Of a DNA stretch of 64,000 bases, positions 1-13,550 are shown in pieces. This DNA comes from Dysidea avara (lineage: Eukaryota; Porifera; Demospongiae; Dictyoceratida; Dysideidae), in NCBI RefSeq assembly GCF_963678975.1, contig NC_089285.1:5938694-6002693 (forward strand). Reading direction: 5' to 3'. Below the pieces are notes generated by a model. The model saw only the letters and a program-made list of their open reading frames with translations, searched no databases and was not told the origin of the DNA. How positions within the stretch are numbered: the stretch's first letter is position 1; each line of letters begins with the position of its first letter. Both the position numbers and the translations under genes were made by a program.

Positions 1-249
1 GAATCTACACAAATAAATGACAAGACAGTAGCTAACATGGTTCAGCGAAATCAACAAATGCACTTACGGGCATTTCAAATAGTCTTCGTAGATTTTTGAC
101 ATGTACCTGGCTAGGTAATAATTTGTAGGTTTGCAAACCTACCTTACGCACAGATATCATATGTCTGTTCGAATCTCTATCATGGTTTGCCATGTTAATT
201 AATCAAATTAGTAGGTTGGTCACGCATCATCTCGTGATTTCAAAGAATG

Positions 250-1700
250 TGTTGAACTCAGAAGGGAGATCGCTCTAATGTTAGCAATTACCGTCCTATT
301 AGTTTGACCTCGCCTATTTGTAGAATCTTGGAATCCATCATTAAAGACAACATCCAAGATCATTTGATGACTAATAATGTGATACTTCCTCATCAGCATG
401 GCTTTACTCCGCCTGGAAGATCCTGTTCAACTCAACTGTTATTGGCCATGAACGATTGGACCAAAGCGCTTGACGATGGCCATTCTGTATCTTGTATTTT
501 GATTATGCTAATTAAGGCACTGTTTGATTCCGTCCCACACAACCATTTAATTTCCAAGTTGCAAGTGTGTGGCATATCTGGCAAGCTGCTAGCGTGGGTG
601 AAGAATTTTCTTGTGGGAAGGAAGCAGAAAGTTGTACTGAACAGTCATGCATCAGATTGGTCAAGTGTCAGTAGTGGAGTGCCTCAAGGCTCTGTTTTGG
701 GCCCTATTTTGTTTAATATATATGTCAGTGACATGCCCTTAATAGTTAGCTAATAGTCCCATTTTTCAATTTGCAGATGACATGAAGATGTTCAGGACTG
801 TGGACGACTTTTGCCAACTTCAACAAGATATAAATTTGCTTTTTGCATGGTCTACGAAATGGCAACTGAAGTTCAACATTAGTAAGTGTAATTGGTTACA
901 CTTAGGTAAACCACGGATTTGGTGAATATGTAATTGATGGCACTACTATTACATCTTGTGATGTTGTAAGGGACTTGGGAATAATGATTGACAATCAGTT
1001 AAAGCTTCACAATCATATGCATACCACCACAGTTGCCAAGAAAGCTAGCAGACTACTAGCAGTTATTCACAAGACTTTTCAGAATTTCGACCATGCTACA
1101 TTCATCAACTTGTATAAATCATATATCCGCCCAGTGCTAGAGTATGGTAACATCATCTGGGGACCGCAATACATTCTAGATCAAGAACAAATAGAGAAGA
1201 AGATACAGAGAAGTGCCACAAAATTGGTCCAGGATCTTCAAAACTGCACATATAATGATCGCCTCACTGCTCTAAACTTGCCATCACTTAAATACCGCAG
1301 ACTGCACGGTGATATGATAATGTTCTATCAGCTATTACACAGCCATTTCAGTCTAGATATATCAGATTAATTTTGTTTACTTCTGCAACTTCATCAACAA
1401 CTAGGGGTCACAATTACAAGTTATTTAAACCTCAAGCAACATCAAGAGTGAGATCTACTTTAATTTTTTCACTGTACGAGCCATCAATGACTGGAGCAGT
1501 TTACCCAAGCACATAGTTAATGCACCCACACTTAGTGATTTTAAAAATTTTCTCAACAGTGGCTGGTCTACTTTATTGTATAATTATTAATTAGTTAACT
1601 ATTACTGTATTATAAGTTTTTGCTATGTAGTTGCAAATTTGTTAAATTCTTTTTGTACAGATCAGGCTTTACAGGCTCCTCGAGCCTCCTTCACCTGTAA
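250..1700 (+). pseudogene. Decayed CR1/L2-group LINE fragment (reverse transcriptase to 3' end)
   Basis: Reading along the plus strand, the conserved RT block NYRPISLTS appears near 280-312, followed by an open stretch to 753 holding the finger and palm regions, with DSVPHNHLISKL near 525-560 and SGVPQGSVLGPILFN near 672-716. FADDMKMF, the catalytic box, follows at about 771-796 in another frame. The thumb and C-terminal region is open at 975-1370, with LEYGNIIWGP near 1138-1167. No endonuclease or ORF1 precedes it, so the copy is 5' truncated. It has several frame breaks and a damaged palm (the usual FxKAFD reads IKALFD). The 3' flank ends around 1700 in a short region with CTTTACAGGCTCCTCGAGCC. 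Placement in the CR1/L2/Jockey branch rests on motif spacing only. Confidence 0.85.
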
Positions 1701-2028
1701 CACAAATACTAATACTCATCCAACTATTTTATTTATTTTTTAAACCATCAATAGAGATGAAATGTTAAAATTAATACATAAAATTCCTCGGTCACCATGT
1801 GACCAAAAAGACCTAAATCCAAGTAGGCATGACAAGGATAAATACAAAACAGAGAATATAATAGAGTTTAATTAGTCCAAGTAGGGATGCTCCGAGCAAA
1901 GAATCTTCTCTGGGACGCAGTGATAGCAATTGCTGCTGCGCTATCAAGTGTCGCTTTTGAATGGAAAAAACTTTGATTTAAAATTTGCTCCATTACTGTA
2001 ATGGTCTCCTTAAAGTAGTACATGATTA
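1700..2028. other. Intergenic stretch without recognisable gene
   Basis: AT-rich sequence between the LINE 3' end and the Harbinger-type MITE. No open frame or repeat structure stands out. Confidence 0.5.
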
Positions 2029-2367
2029 GGCCACTCCAAACGAGACTGTAGTTTCCCGTCCTCCTCCCGCATCATGTCTGAGCACCCGCATTGCATGTCA
2101 TTATTTTTCCAAAACCACTTTCTGGAAACTACTCATGGAGCCTTTTATTTTGCATTGCTAAAAGCACAATTAAACCTAAAATGAACAGTTCTGGTGGTTT
2201 CTAGCCTGAATAGAAGCCATTTTCATGACCTTGTAATCCTAGCGAGATCGAGATACTCTATTAGAGCAGTTGCACCTTTAATTAATGAATAACGATAATA
2301 AGCCTCCTGCCCACACCAAATGACGAAAACATCAGGACGGGAAACTACAGTCTCATTTGGAGTGGCC
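2029..2367. mobile_element. Harbinger-type MITE (339 bp)
   Basis: The ends are inverted repeats of about 33 bp, beginning GGCCACTCCAAACGAGACTG on the left and mirrored as CAGTCTCATTTGGAGTGGCC on the right. The three bases on each side are TTA (2026-2028 and 2368-2370), a target duplication typical of PIF/Harbinger. There is no coding capacity. The interior carries a copy of the TACTCTATTAGAGCAGT word at about 2254-2272. Confidence 0.8.
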
Positions 2368-2399
2368 TTAGTTACAAACTAAATGTTAATTAAGTAGCT

Positions 2400-3130
2400 A
2401 GTAAAGATTTAATTATCAACATTATCAGTTTCCACAAGGTGATCTGGTAGGTGATTCCATAATCGGATTGCTCTTGGAAAAAATGAATGCATGAAAGAAT
2501 CAATTCTTGAGGATAAGTGTAGGTATTTCTTGTTGCTACTACAGGTGATAATGGGAACTTTATGATCACAAGGGATAATCTACATAGCTACCTTTTTAAT
2601 AAGTTTATGAAACATTGCCAAAATTGAATAATCTCTTTGTCTCTCCAATGTTTGCCAATCAAGTTGATTTAGCATACATGTAACACTGGAATATCAAGAA
2701 TAATCGTTAAATACAAATCTGGCAACCTTCCTTTGAATCGTTTCAATTTAGTGAATGTTAGTGTGTAAGTGGGGTGACCAGATTACACACTAACATTCAC
2801 AGAACACTACCAGCACATTCACAGATGGGGCAGATGTATATTTAATTTTAACACCCTGTGTGCACTGACCAAAGTTTCATTGAAACAATGCCTAGGCAGA
2901 GGTAGCTCGATCAATAATTCCTGAAATACGTGCAAACCAGGACTGAAATTGTTAATTAATCCAAGATACTTAGCAGATTGTACTCTCTGTATCACATAAT
3001 CATTCAACCTGTAATGACATACAAAAGGGGAGGATTTGTTAGTAAGTATGAGATGCTCACACTTAGTTAAATTGAAAGGGATTTGCCAAATGGTGGACCA
3101 GTGAGCTAACTTGTTCAAATCATTTTGCAG
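2400..3130 (-). pseudogene. Decayed CR1/L2-group LINE 3' fragment
   Basis: Minus-strand translation from about 3118 to 2819 gives the RT thumb region, including LTKCEHLILTNKSS and VQSAKYLGLI. Further 3' (2690-2400, other frames) come QLDWQTLERQRDYSILAMFH and a C-terminal FFPRAIRLWNHLPDHL, the usual LINE tail motif. Several frame breaks separate these blocks. The 5' part of the element, including the catalytic palm, is missing. Confidence 0.75.
2751..2800. repeat. Perfect 18-bp inverted repeat (hairpin)
   Basis: GTGAATGTTAGTGTGTAA at 2751-2768 is repeated in exact reverse complement at 2783-2800 around a 14-bp loop. It sits inside the decayed LINE fragment, so it is either a small insertion or a local fold-back duplication. 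Confidence 0.8.
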
Positions 3131-6100
3131 TGCATGAACATTGACACCAAAGCTTCATAATATTGTAAAAGATGGGTTGTATATCCAATCCCAGCGGCCT
3201 TACAAACCTCCTCAGTACAATGCACTGCTTTCCTATCTGCTAAATAAGCCTAACACCTAAAACAATGTTTGGTTGCGTCACAGGTTTATGTTGCATGACC
3301 AACTTTATCTGGTCCTATATACTTTGATACTGTATCCAGTACTTTTTGAAGAATGAGCAATCACATGTACATTGTGCTTGCAAAACTTACAATGGTGTTT
3401 TATGAATGCAAACACTAAAAATGAAACGTTTCAGCCAATTTATTCATTGCAAAATGCATTTTAGCATATGATTGCCCTGAAGGGAACACTTCTGTACCAT
3501 GCATATTACATGTATAGTCACATGTGTCTGAGGTATTGTAATTGTGTTTTGAACATCTTAATGCTAACTTTGTCACCTAATTGTAGCTACAGTGTATAAA
3601 TGGAACCTAATAACTACCTGTTGCTCTAAAAGGGACACATATACAATTTCTCAATTTATACAGTTGAGCTATATAGCTAGTATACACTATAAATCCAACT
3701 GCTTGCAATTTAAATTTTGCTAGTTTATTTGATTTTTTTGATTTTTTTATTAAACTCCTCTGTTTGGAATAGCTGATCTTCCACAGAGGAGTGTATGTAC
3801 AAAAACAGTATACAAAGAACAACCACATACATCTAAAAGTCAAGTACAAAAACTTTAACATATATAAACAAAAATACATACAGAACAAGCATTACTGTAG
3901 AAATCAGTTGAGAGACTAAAGCTCTGGCACAAATGGGATTCAGTAGAAACGTTCCACTGCATGATGCCTTTGAAATTAGAAAGTTGCTGTTGTATGTGGC
4001 TCTTTTGGTGTATGCCTAGATGGCAGGGATCAAGTCACCACTGGGTCTGGGGTTTCAATCATAAGTCTAATAGAACACACATAGATCCTCCGAACCTGTC
4101 CTATCCCTGCATGAGTCAGTTTTTGAGTTTTTTACATCTGAAACGGTAGTATGAGGGTGTTCCAAAGTCCACCTTGACTGTGATACAAAAAAGTAAAACC
4201 AGCATCATACAATACTACCTCATACATACACATGGTGGCAACTAGGCCTACTTGCAACATGTACTTAGCCCAACATTTTTCAACTCGTAGGATGGCGAGG
4301 ATAACAAAACACTCTCCATCTGAGTGGTTTTCATGCCAAGTCATGCATCCCAAACATGCATGTGAGCATTAATCTATCTCCACAATCTATTTCAGCCTCA
4401 ACATCATTATAATCATTGCCCAGTTGTAACCCAGCTACATCTGAAATGTATTCCGAATGGCCTTTTTGACCTGAGGTGTGAAAGTGTTACATGGTAATAG
4501 TGGAATGGAAACCAGATATGGAAAAGGTCAAATCTTTCATATCATGGGCAAAATCGTTGTTTAGTGGCCACCTCTCAAAGACCACCTCTGTACAAAGGCC
4601 ACATCCTAAAGATGGGTAAGGCATAATTAAGACCTCATTGCTGACCACCTCATTACAAAGACTACCTCTGTACACAGATTGCATGTAATAATGATCATGA
4701 ATTTTTCAAGGTTCCAGACACATACTCTTCACGATTAATACGAACACCCCTATTATTGTGCCCAGGTCTTAAGGTGTACTTCACAGTGGCAGATACAGGG
4801 GGTTGCAATGATTTTGACTGAAACCCTCTTGAAATGGTGCATGCATCCCAACAATGTTGGTGATAAATCACAAGAGATGGTAATAAATCACCAAGAGGTT
4901 TAAATAATAGTTATACGGGCACAATGTGGAGTCTATGAAATTTATAAACCCGAAGGCGCCGGGCTGTATCGCACGAGCGAAGCGAGGGCGCTACTAAGAT
5001 TGACTACCCCACTACTACTAAGAAGTCTAAGAAAACTGCATTCTGATTCATTTTAGCTAACTAATTCAGCTATTTAGTTTGTAAAAGAATATAATAAAAA
5101 TCCATCTCCTGCACTGCTGTTTTGAGTATTTGATAAATAACAGTTGTACGGGAACAATGGGGAGTCTATGAAATTTATAAGCCTGAAGGTCCAAATCTGT
5201 AGATACTAAGGGCCTGAGGATATTACTTACCTTGTCCATGGCTGTTTCTGCTGTAGATTTGGCAAAAGCAGCTGGTTTTCTCTCAATAATACTAGCACCA
5301 TGGAAACTATGCATGTTCACATGACAAAATAAATACCCTTATTACATCATTGTACATTAATAATGATTCATTGTAAAATTAATTTTGATCAATGAAGTGA
5401 CACCATATAATGGTAAGCGTAGCCATGCACAGACCATAGTAAAAAGATAAAGCCTATAATTAATTAATCTACAGTGTATATATATTGGCATCTTCACACA
5501 CTAAGGAATGTCACTCCTGGCTAAGAATACCAATCCCCCCCCCCCCCCCTTCAAAAAAGCAATTTACAAGTATAAGTAGACTAGAAGCAACTCTATATTC
5601 ATCATTCAATCAGTTATATAGCAACACCATGCATGAACAGCTCATAAAGTTTCAATTCCTCCAGTCACTTCATCCAAATAAGTTCTCAAGTCTATTGGTG
5701 ATCTGCAGTAAGTAGGCAGAAACACAAACAGAATGTAACTTACAATGACGACCACCTTTTAAAGTGTAGTTTTCGACACTGAGAAATCAACCACCTTCTG
5801 TCTTACTGTCTTTTGAGTTGAAAATGATAGAAATGGATAATGGAGGAGAATATATAAACACATTACACATGCACATTTACGCACTACACTACACAATAAA
5901 TTTGAACACATCACACATGCGCACATGCACACTTGTCTTGCTATTTCGTATGAGTCACACATTCCTCCACTGCAGCTGAGGGGCTTGTAGCCACACTGGT
6001 GGATTACACTTCTTCATCTATGGTGGCACTGAACAGTTCCATGCTGTGTTTAGCACGCATGCATACACACACATACATGTACTCACATACGTGTGCGCAC

Positions 6101-6389
6101 ACATGCACACACACGTATTTGTCAAGGGTAGGTTATCCATTCATATTTCAATTTAAAAGCTCTCCTATAACAAGAGTAAGATTCTGTTCAAGTGACTACT
6201 ACTGATTGTGGTTACCCCACCTGGTAAATGTTGACCAACCATTGTCATGACTTCACTGAAGGTATAACACCTATATTAGGTCATCCACCCTGTAGTTGTG
6301 AGCACAGTGAATACATAAAGTATTATCATAATATAAAAGAAGAGTTTTTATATTATGAACTCATGGTATTATCATCCCTCATATTTATA
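3131..6389. other. Gene-poor intergenic region
   Basis: No coding region is supported. Small items only: a likely LINE 3' tail on the minus strand near 3720-3790 (a CTCCTCTG/CAGAGGAG hairpin followed by A-rich ATAAAAAAATC repeats), related short words CACCTC...ACCTCTGTAC near 4560-4680, a GC-rich patch at 4950-5000, and a run of about 15 C near 5535. Confidence 0.5.
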
Positions 6390-6391
6390 TA

Positions 6392-6598
6392 CAGTGGAAC
6401 TTCAGTTATCCAAACCCAGTGGTCCATAAGTCTGAAAAGTTTGTATCTCTGAAACTGTGTATAAATAGCATTAAAATAGCATAAAGAAATACCAGTATTT
6501 TCAACTACCCTAATAGAACAGTAATAGAGCAGTCATTTCCGCAGTTCGGTTAACCAAGAATCCGGATAAGTGGGGTCCAGATAACTGAGGTTCCACTG
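6392..6598. mobile_element. pogo/Tigger-type MITE (207 bp)
   Basis: Ends CAGTGGAACTTCAGTTATCC and, mirrored, CCAGATAACTGAGGTTCCACTG. TA dinucleotides flank both ends (6390-6391, 6599-6600). This end sequence and TA duplication are typical of pogo/Tigger-like Tc1/mariner elements. No transposase is present. Confidence 0.8.
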
Positions 6599-6599
6599 T

Positions 6600-9500
6600 A
6601 TGCCCTTGCCATTAGCTGTGAAAGGATGGCAACTTACAGCTGTAATGCACAAAACATAACAAATAGCCATTGTTACATAATTTCCAATACATATTGTGTG
6701 ATACTAGAGTATTTGATTTATACGATATTCGATACTTTCTTTAAAGTATTGATCAAATACCAATGTGGTTAAAATTCAAGCATAATGTGCTGGAGCTTGG
6801 TATACACTGCATTGTTTTTCTTCTTGACAATACAAACAGTGCCTTAATATTTGATCAAGAATATAAATGTACCATCTAAGAGGTACTGATAAGGATTTTC
6901 CGTATTGTACCAAATAGCTACATATATAACTACACTGTATGAGTCATACAGTATATACAATTATGTGGATAATTGGACAAATACAGTACAGTTATGCAGA
7001 ACAGTTACGAAAGGAATGTATTACAAAAACAACCCCACTCAGACAGGGTCTTGAGGCAAATAAGCACTCAGTAAGGGAAGGAGGGTCTCGAGGCAAATAC
7101 AGCACTCAGCTTCACCTCATGTTGTATTAGCCTCTCGACACACCTCTCGTGCTGCATTTTCTGTTCACACACGTGGCAGTGCTTTAACTATAACATACAA
7201 TAAGTTGTAGTACTACAGATGGGTATACTGATGTGATAATTTGAACTGATTACAGTGATTAGTGGTACAGTAGATTGCAAGACAGTTATTGGTTACAATT
7301 CCTTTTGCTAGTGATATTGTTCTATAAAGTATGTATATTTCGTACCATACACATATGGTACGTACCATACGCTTATAATATAAAAATCATACCATATGTG
7401 TACAGTTGTACCGTATGCATATGCATTTCTTCCGCTTGTGTTTATATCTTTTCTGCAAGTAGACGTATAGTTTGCCATTTCTACCATGGTTCTTTTTTAT
7501 GCTTCTGGGATCCTATGATACTGGGCAATCATATATGACTCGAGTTGGTACAGAACATCAAACAGTTTGTTGCCTACACTAGCTGTGTATCAGTGTTTCT
7601 CCATGGCCACCCAATTGTTTATTGCAGGTCAGGATGAACCGCTATCTTGGTCCATTACATATTCCACACTTCCTAGATAGATCACGATACCCTATAGAGC
7701 AGTCAAATACCCTAATATAACAGTCACACCTTGTTGTTGTTTTTAAAAAAAAATTTAATGTGTGCATGCATGGATGTACAGAATGCTAACTTGTTTAACA
7801 ATTTTTACTTGAAGTTTTACCAACTTGACTGGTATTGACAACCTTACCTTGGATGTGCCTAATCCTTTTGCAGAACTGGATTTTACGGTATCTTCCCTGT
7901 CTGAAGTCTCACTCTTGTCAGTTTAGATGCCACAAAGGTAGCCTGCTCACTGATGCATCAATTGCTGCAGCACAGCTAATACATCAACAGGCATTTTAGA
8001 TTAGTTCAGTTGTTAACAAAATTTTTCTTGGGCCAGGCTGCTCAACTAAATTAAACTGTGCACTCTGAGATTGAACTTGGAAGCATTTATAGTTCTGCAT
8101 GCACGTGGACCTTTGGGATAGCAAGTTTGCACCTAGCACGTTAAAATTAGAAATATTTATATATATTTAAAAATCATGCTGTTATGAGAGAGAATTTTAA
8201 AGTTTCAAATTTAAGAAGACTAAAAGTCACTTCCTTACCCACTTCCCAAATAAATCGGCATGGAATACTGCAAAGAGCATTATATAGTTATTCATTCATG
8301 CTATGCAGTGCGTTGATTTAAATCCTACTTTCTAGGTGTAAAGCATTATGCTAGTGAGACATCCCAATTATTACCAATAATATGCTATTAACTATGTATA
8401 AGTTACTTTTGTACTAGGCCACTTAGCTATACCTTCTAATTTCAGCTGGTTGCTACTATTAGAGTGTTGATTTGAGTATAGTGTAGGTGTATACTGCATG
8501 ACTTATATTACAATGTTTTATTGTGCTCTCAGGGCACAGCTGAGAAACAGCCACTTTGGCTGACGCTATTTTCCCTCATTAAAAAGAATAACTTTACAGC
8601 ATGCACATACAAAATTACAATTAAAATTATTGGTGTGCATGCCAGCAACTAGTGCTAACAACCAAAAGTGAAAAAAAAAAACAGTCATTTAAGTTGATTA
8701 AAGTTTGTGGGAATGGGTTCTTCAGAACATCAATAAGCATGGACATAAAATGTGAAATGTGCAGAGTTGAAGTTGTTAGAAAGTGGTTCCATAAATAATC
8801 AGTTATTCGGTGCAAAATGACTGTTCTGTTAGAGTTATTGACTACTCTATTAGAGTATTTTAATCTTGAACAGATACTTTAGCTTGGACTGGCTACATGG
8901 AATTAGCCCTGTAAGCTGACGGGAGATGAATCCCCACCCCTTCTGCTATTATCCATGTATGCATATGCAGCAAATCATATCATGAATTACAGGCTATACT
9001 GGGTATATATGTACTTGTATGGTATGGATTGCCATGCCATAATTATGCGTATGGTGCAAAATACACATTTGGAATAGAACAATATCACGTGAAAAATAGC
9101 CAATCAAATACTTTGTAAGAATTTGAAAAAGTCTTGCAACACATGTTAGAAGCTATCAAAAAGAATTCATGTTAATTGCATATTTTGACTTCTTAACTGA
9201 TGCTTAATCTAGCTTTACATCTAAATTACGGGATTATGGAGACCTTGAATACAATTTCCAGTGCTGTTCTCTTCCATTGTTGGTGTTTGCCCTCCATTTC
9301 ATGTGTATTCATCACGTGATAACAATTTCAATCGCCCAGTATATTAATATCAAGCCACTAAGGCTCAGCGAGGTTCACTACACCATTAAATTATGCCTAA
9401 GATAAATCTTCAGTTGGCACCTAGTTTTTAATGAAACACTCCTAAAGTAGATTTTTAATTGCTTTGTACAAATTCTATGAACTCAGGTGAGTGTGTCGTA

Positions 9501-10000
9501 CCTCCTCTGAATCTTTGTAGCTGTTGGACAAGTCTTTATGGGAGCATGCATTAAAATGTTTGTATGGTATTAGCGATATATCAGTTTTTCACTTCATGTT
9601 ATTGTTTAGAAATGCCTCCTTTTCCACCAAATCATTCTATTTGCAGATAAGAACACTAAGCCAATGTGTACATAAGCACGATAGGGGTATGTACAACACA
9701 CTTACACAGTGCAATTTACTGATTACGACTACAGTGCAGTGTACATAGCAGCTACGTACTTGTACAGTATCTATCTCTGATATACTGCTGGAGCAAACAT
9801 GGGAATTAAAACATTTGCTATCAATATACACAATCAACTTTGAAACTAGGCATGCTATATATGCAAGTAGTCTATAATAGATGCTTTGGTGGAGAATGTA
9901 CCATGTAGGTATTAAGTTTTTACACATACAGCAAAAAAAACACAAACTTGTACCCTGGAATGTAAAAAAATTAAATTAAAAACAAAAATATATATACCAG
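6600..10000. other. Gene-poor intergenic region
   Basis: No gene or full mobile element recognised. Two copies of the TCTATTAGAG/AGAGCAGTCA word cluster lie at 7686-7730 and 8819-8860, and short CATACCATATG-like repeats occur at 7345-7420. Confidence 0.5.
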
Positions 10001-10004
10001 TCCA

Positions 10005-11240
10005 GTAGTCCAGTGACCCAGTCCAGTGTTAGTACCTTTCTAAACCAAATAGATACAGGTTGTATGGATTGGACTAGTGGACTGGACTGGTGGACTGGAC
10101 TAGTGTTTTCTTCCCTTTTTCTAACCAAATACTTGGGCAACTGGTTGTAAGTATGCTAGTCTCATGTAGTTAGACCACTCCCAGAAAGAAACTCGTACAC
10201 AAACAGAGGTGGTGATCAAGCCAGACCAACTGCATGCAGCTATATACAGAGGTTCTAATAGTTCTTGTATGTCAAATCTAAAGCAGAAGTCACATAGTTC
10301 AAAATGAATCACTTTGATTGATCAAAATCTTGTGCACGTGATTTTGCTTGTCATTGCTGTCATGCAAAAAACTATTAGAACCTTTGTATCAGCTATGGAA
10401 TAGCAAGACAGTTAACTTTTACCATGCATTTAACTTGTATTTAGGACCCATGGTTACCACAACACGATAAGTAGTCATACTATTCCAAGAGAGAGTTGTT
10501 ATGCAAATTGCACACAATCTTAAGATGAATAGGTAGACAGGTTTACCATATTTTACATTCAATGTAGCAATAGCTGCCCAATTGTGTGCTAAAGAAAAAA
10601 AATTTAGTCAGTGATTGCATACAACTGAAAATAGAGCATTTAAAACATCACCATTGCTAATGGTATACAATCACTAGTGGACTTGACTGGTGGACTAGAC
10701 TACTAAACTCAAGGTTTTTTTTTTCTTTCTTCCGTCTTTTAAGTACATATTTGGGCATTGTGTCTGTGCATTTTACTACAATTTGCAGGTATCATTTGCC
10801 AATCAATCTTGAAAGAGACAGCTGTTAACTACATCAATGTAAGTATATACTCATCTGTTTTGCAGTCAAACATTTCTTTCATGGCATGATCTCCAGAGAA
10901 TCATTCATGACTGCCATTCTATTTATCATGGAGTATAAATCATACAGAACATGTTTAGCCACATAATAACCATGTATCTGATGGTCTTCTGGATCGTCTT
11001 GCTATTCCATCCATTGCTAGGCAATACATCCCGTATAGCTGCAGCTGGGCAAAGCTGACATATTTTGGAATGGCTACAGTGCTTTCTTTCATGTGTGGTG
11101 GTGGGAGTGGTCTAACTACATAAGATTAGCATATTCTACATAACAAACAATAGCCAGTTGACCAATATTTGGTGAAAAGGGAGAAAAAAAAACCTGAGTC
11201 TACCAGTCCAGTCCACTACAGTGATTGTATACAACTATAG
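10005..11240. repeat. Large nested fold-back cluster with GGACTGGACT repeats
   Basis: The left part (about 10,068-10,190: tandem GGACTGGACT, then CCAAATACTTGGGCAACTGG and GTAGTTAGACCACTCCCA) recurs in reverse complement at about 11,097-11,225. A second inverted pair lies inside: GTATACAATCACTAGTGGAC near 10,660 mirrors GTGATTGTATACAACTAT near 11,220, and a third pair around AGGTTCTAATAGTTCTTG (10,250) mirrors AACTATTAGAACCTTTGTA (10,370). It looks like stacked non-autonomous fold-back elements. No coding sequence. Confidence 0.6.
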
Positions 11241-12050
11241 CTAATACCTCCTCAGCCAATTCCTCTATCCACTTCACTGTAAGGGACTGTCATCAAAACC
11301 AAGTAATCTGCCATTTCACATTCATATGAAGTATCCACCCCAGTCTTTCTTCATTCTTCAGTTATAGTACAAACTGCACACGTCCATCTTAGGACGGTAA
11401 AACATCGCTGTACTCCTGCCCACTCAGCATAGAAGTACACTGTATCCTGTAACATTATAATATGCACTACACAACATAGTGATTACAATTACTTGGTCCT
11501 TTACCCAATTCATTAAATAAAGTGTGATCACTTATACTTAGAATATTCCTCGTTATACACACTAGTGAAGTAAAATTTACAAAAGTATAGCTGATCAAAG
11601 ACAATTAAACGGCAGAACTTTCAAATAGTACTTCACTGCAGTACTACTAGAGGGTCTGTCACAACTTACGTAAATACTAACTACGCAAACATGCTCTTAC
11701 AATCACCAAGTAATGAAGACAGAGTAGTACCATCTAAGGTAAAATGCGCATACATATAGTTGCCAAACTAAATTGTGATATGCAGTAAGGACATGGCACA
11801 TGCATGATTATGAAAGATGTAATCATGTAAACAAATTTAAGGTGCTGTACTTTTCATGTGCCCAAAGAGTGTGTGGCAAATCCCCCACCAGGGCTAACAC
11901 ATTAGCTATAGGGATGGATTCTACCATAGTCTGGTGCACCCGCCCCTTCACATGCAGGGCTGTATACTGGATCAGCACATAATTAATAATTTACACAAAA
12001 GTAATTCTAGACACCCCGGAACTCTTGCCTCCACCAATTTCCTTGACATT
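11240..12050. other. Intergenic stretch without recognisable gene
   Basis: AT-rich sequence with short open frames only. No family motif or repeat structure was recognised. Confidence 0.4.
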
Positions 12051-12289
12051 TACAAAACTGCTACATGTGATGAACTCGTCTGTTAACCCAGATAAACATT
12101 CATAATAAGAGAGAAGAACCATCAGTATTATTGATGACACAAACAATTACAATCAAATGTCCTCGGACACATGCTACCACAAAAATAGGGCATAAAAAGC
12201 CCCACAGGTGGTCATGGCAAGGAGTACAATTAACAAAAAAAACAAAACACACACACAATTAATAATGAAAAATGTCTTGCCAACATAAT

Positions 12290-13550
12290 GTTCAAAAGTC
12301 CACACACCATTCTTGGCAGCTCTTCGCCATAAATATTCTCCTAGAAGAGGATATTGAAATTGCCGCTGCTAAATCAAAGATTCTCTTACATTGAGATTTT
12401 AACATAGTGAAATTATTTTGAATGAAGTTCACACAGTTCCAAAAAGAAGATAATGAACTTGGCAGATAGTGACCCAGTACACTCATCTCAATTGTGTCAT
12501 AAAAGTTAACAATGCCAAGGCGATCTAGCTCAGACAAAAGTAGTTGATATTCTTCCTTTTTAAGTTTACGGTCTCTTGCAAGTTCAAGGTGACGGACAGA
12601 GTCCAGTGGACAAGTAAGCTCCAATAAGGCTACTGAATTACTTTCTTTATTGTGAATCACAATATCAGGGCGATACGGCGTAATGAGAAGAGCGGGAGGT
12701 ATTGTTGCCTGAGGGGAATCACTTGCTCGCCTTCCAGGTAGGTCAGCATAAACGATGCACTGATCAGTCAAAACTTTAGAAAGCTCAGTGAACAAACAGT
12801 CCAGAACTTGGTCATGCCTATATGTATAGCGACCCTGTGTCAATGCACTGGGGCAGCCGCCCAAAATATGCGCAGTGGTTGGTTGAGTACCGCCACACAG
12901 TATGCACTTTGCGCTGCATTGGATGTTCCATCTTTGCAGATTGACCGGTGTGGGGAGAGTGTCAGAGGCAGCCCGAAGAATAAAGGAAAGCTGGCCTGGA
13001 TTGCATCCCAGTAACAATCTGTTCCAGGTACCACAACAAGATTCAAGAGACACTGAGTCCTTCAGCTTACATTGGACAGATAGTGTGTCTAGGTGTTTAT
13101 CATAGCGTGAGCGCTCATCAGCAGCAGCCAGCTTCTTAGACTGCAAGTAAAGGTGACGAGCCATTGGGATGGATGACAGCTGAGAGCGGGCTTTAGATAG
13201 GATGGAGTAGTCCGAGCTTTGTGTCTGCAAATACTCATCTCCCAAATGTAATTGCAGACCCAATTCCTGAATTTGATCATCAGAAGATGCACTAATGCAG
13301 GACAAAAGGCTCAATTTTGCCTGTTTAGAAACCTGAGAGATGCTTGGACAGCACACCCCTGGATAATATAACACAGCGCGGGTGGCATTTCTTGGGAGGT
13401 TTAGCCATTTCTTGAGGTGCCGAGTGGCAATGTTTTCCATTTTAGTAATGGCAGCAGTAGTGACAGAGTCTACAGAGAGGTGGAAACGTAGCAGGGAGAC
13501 AATGTAGTTACGATAAAGCCACAACTTGTACTCTCCTCGAATAGAAGTCT
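12290..13550 (-). pseudogene. R2-like LINE, 5'-truncated: RT thumb, CCHC knuckle, restriction-like endonuclease
   Basis: An open frame of about 410 residues on the minus strand (13,524 to 12,292). It begins in the RT thumb (KLWLYRNYIVSLLRF; a stop lies just upstream near 13,550). The order is then a CCHC knuckle at residues 207-224 (CILC...H....C, spacing CX2CX8HX4C) and a restriction-like endonuclease with RPD at 285-287 and Glu302 in LLELTCP, followed by a Lys-rich ARDRKLKKEEY. This order and the RPD-x(12-14)-E motif are the hallmark of site-specific R2/NeSL/CRE-branch LINEs, which cut target DNA with a PD-(D/E)XK enzyme. The fingers, palm catalytic Asp residues and N-terminal zinc fingers are absent, so this is a dead 5' truncation, although the remaining frame is intact. 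Confidence 0.85.

Noticed and set aside
3607-3888. 93-codon hydrophobic minus-strand frame
   Set aside because: Composition follows the A/T-rich LINE-tail-like sequence; no motif or splice context.
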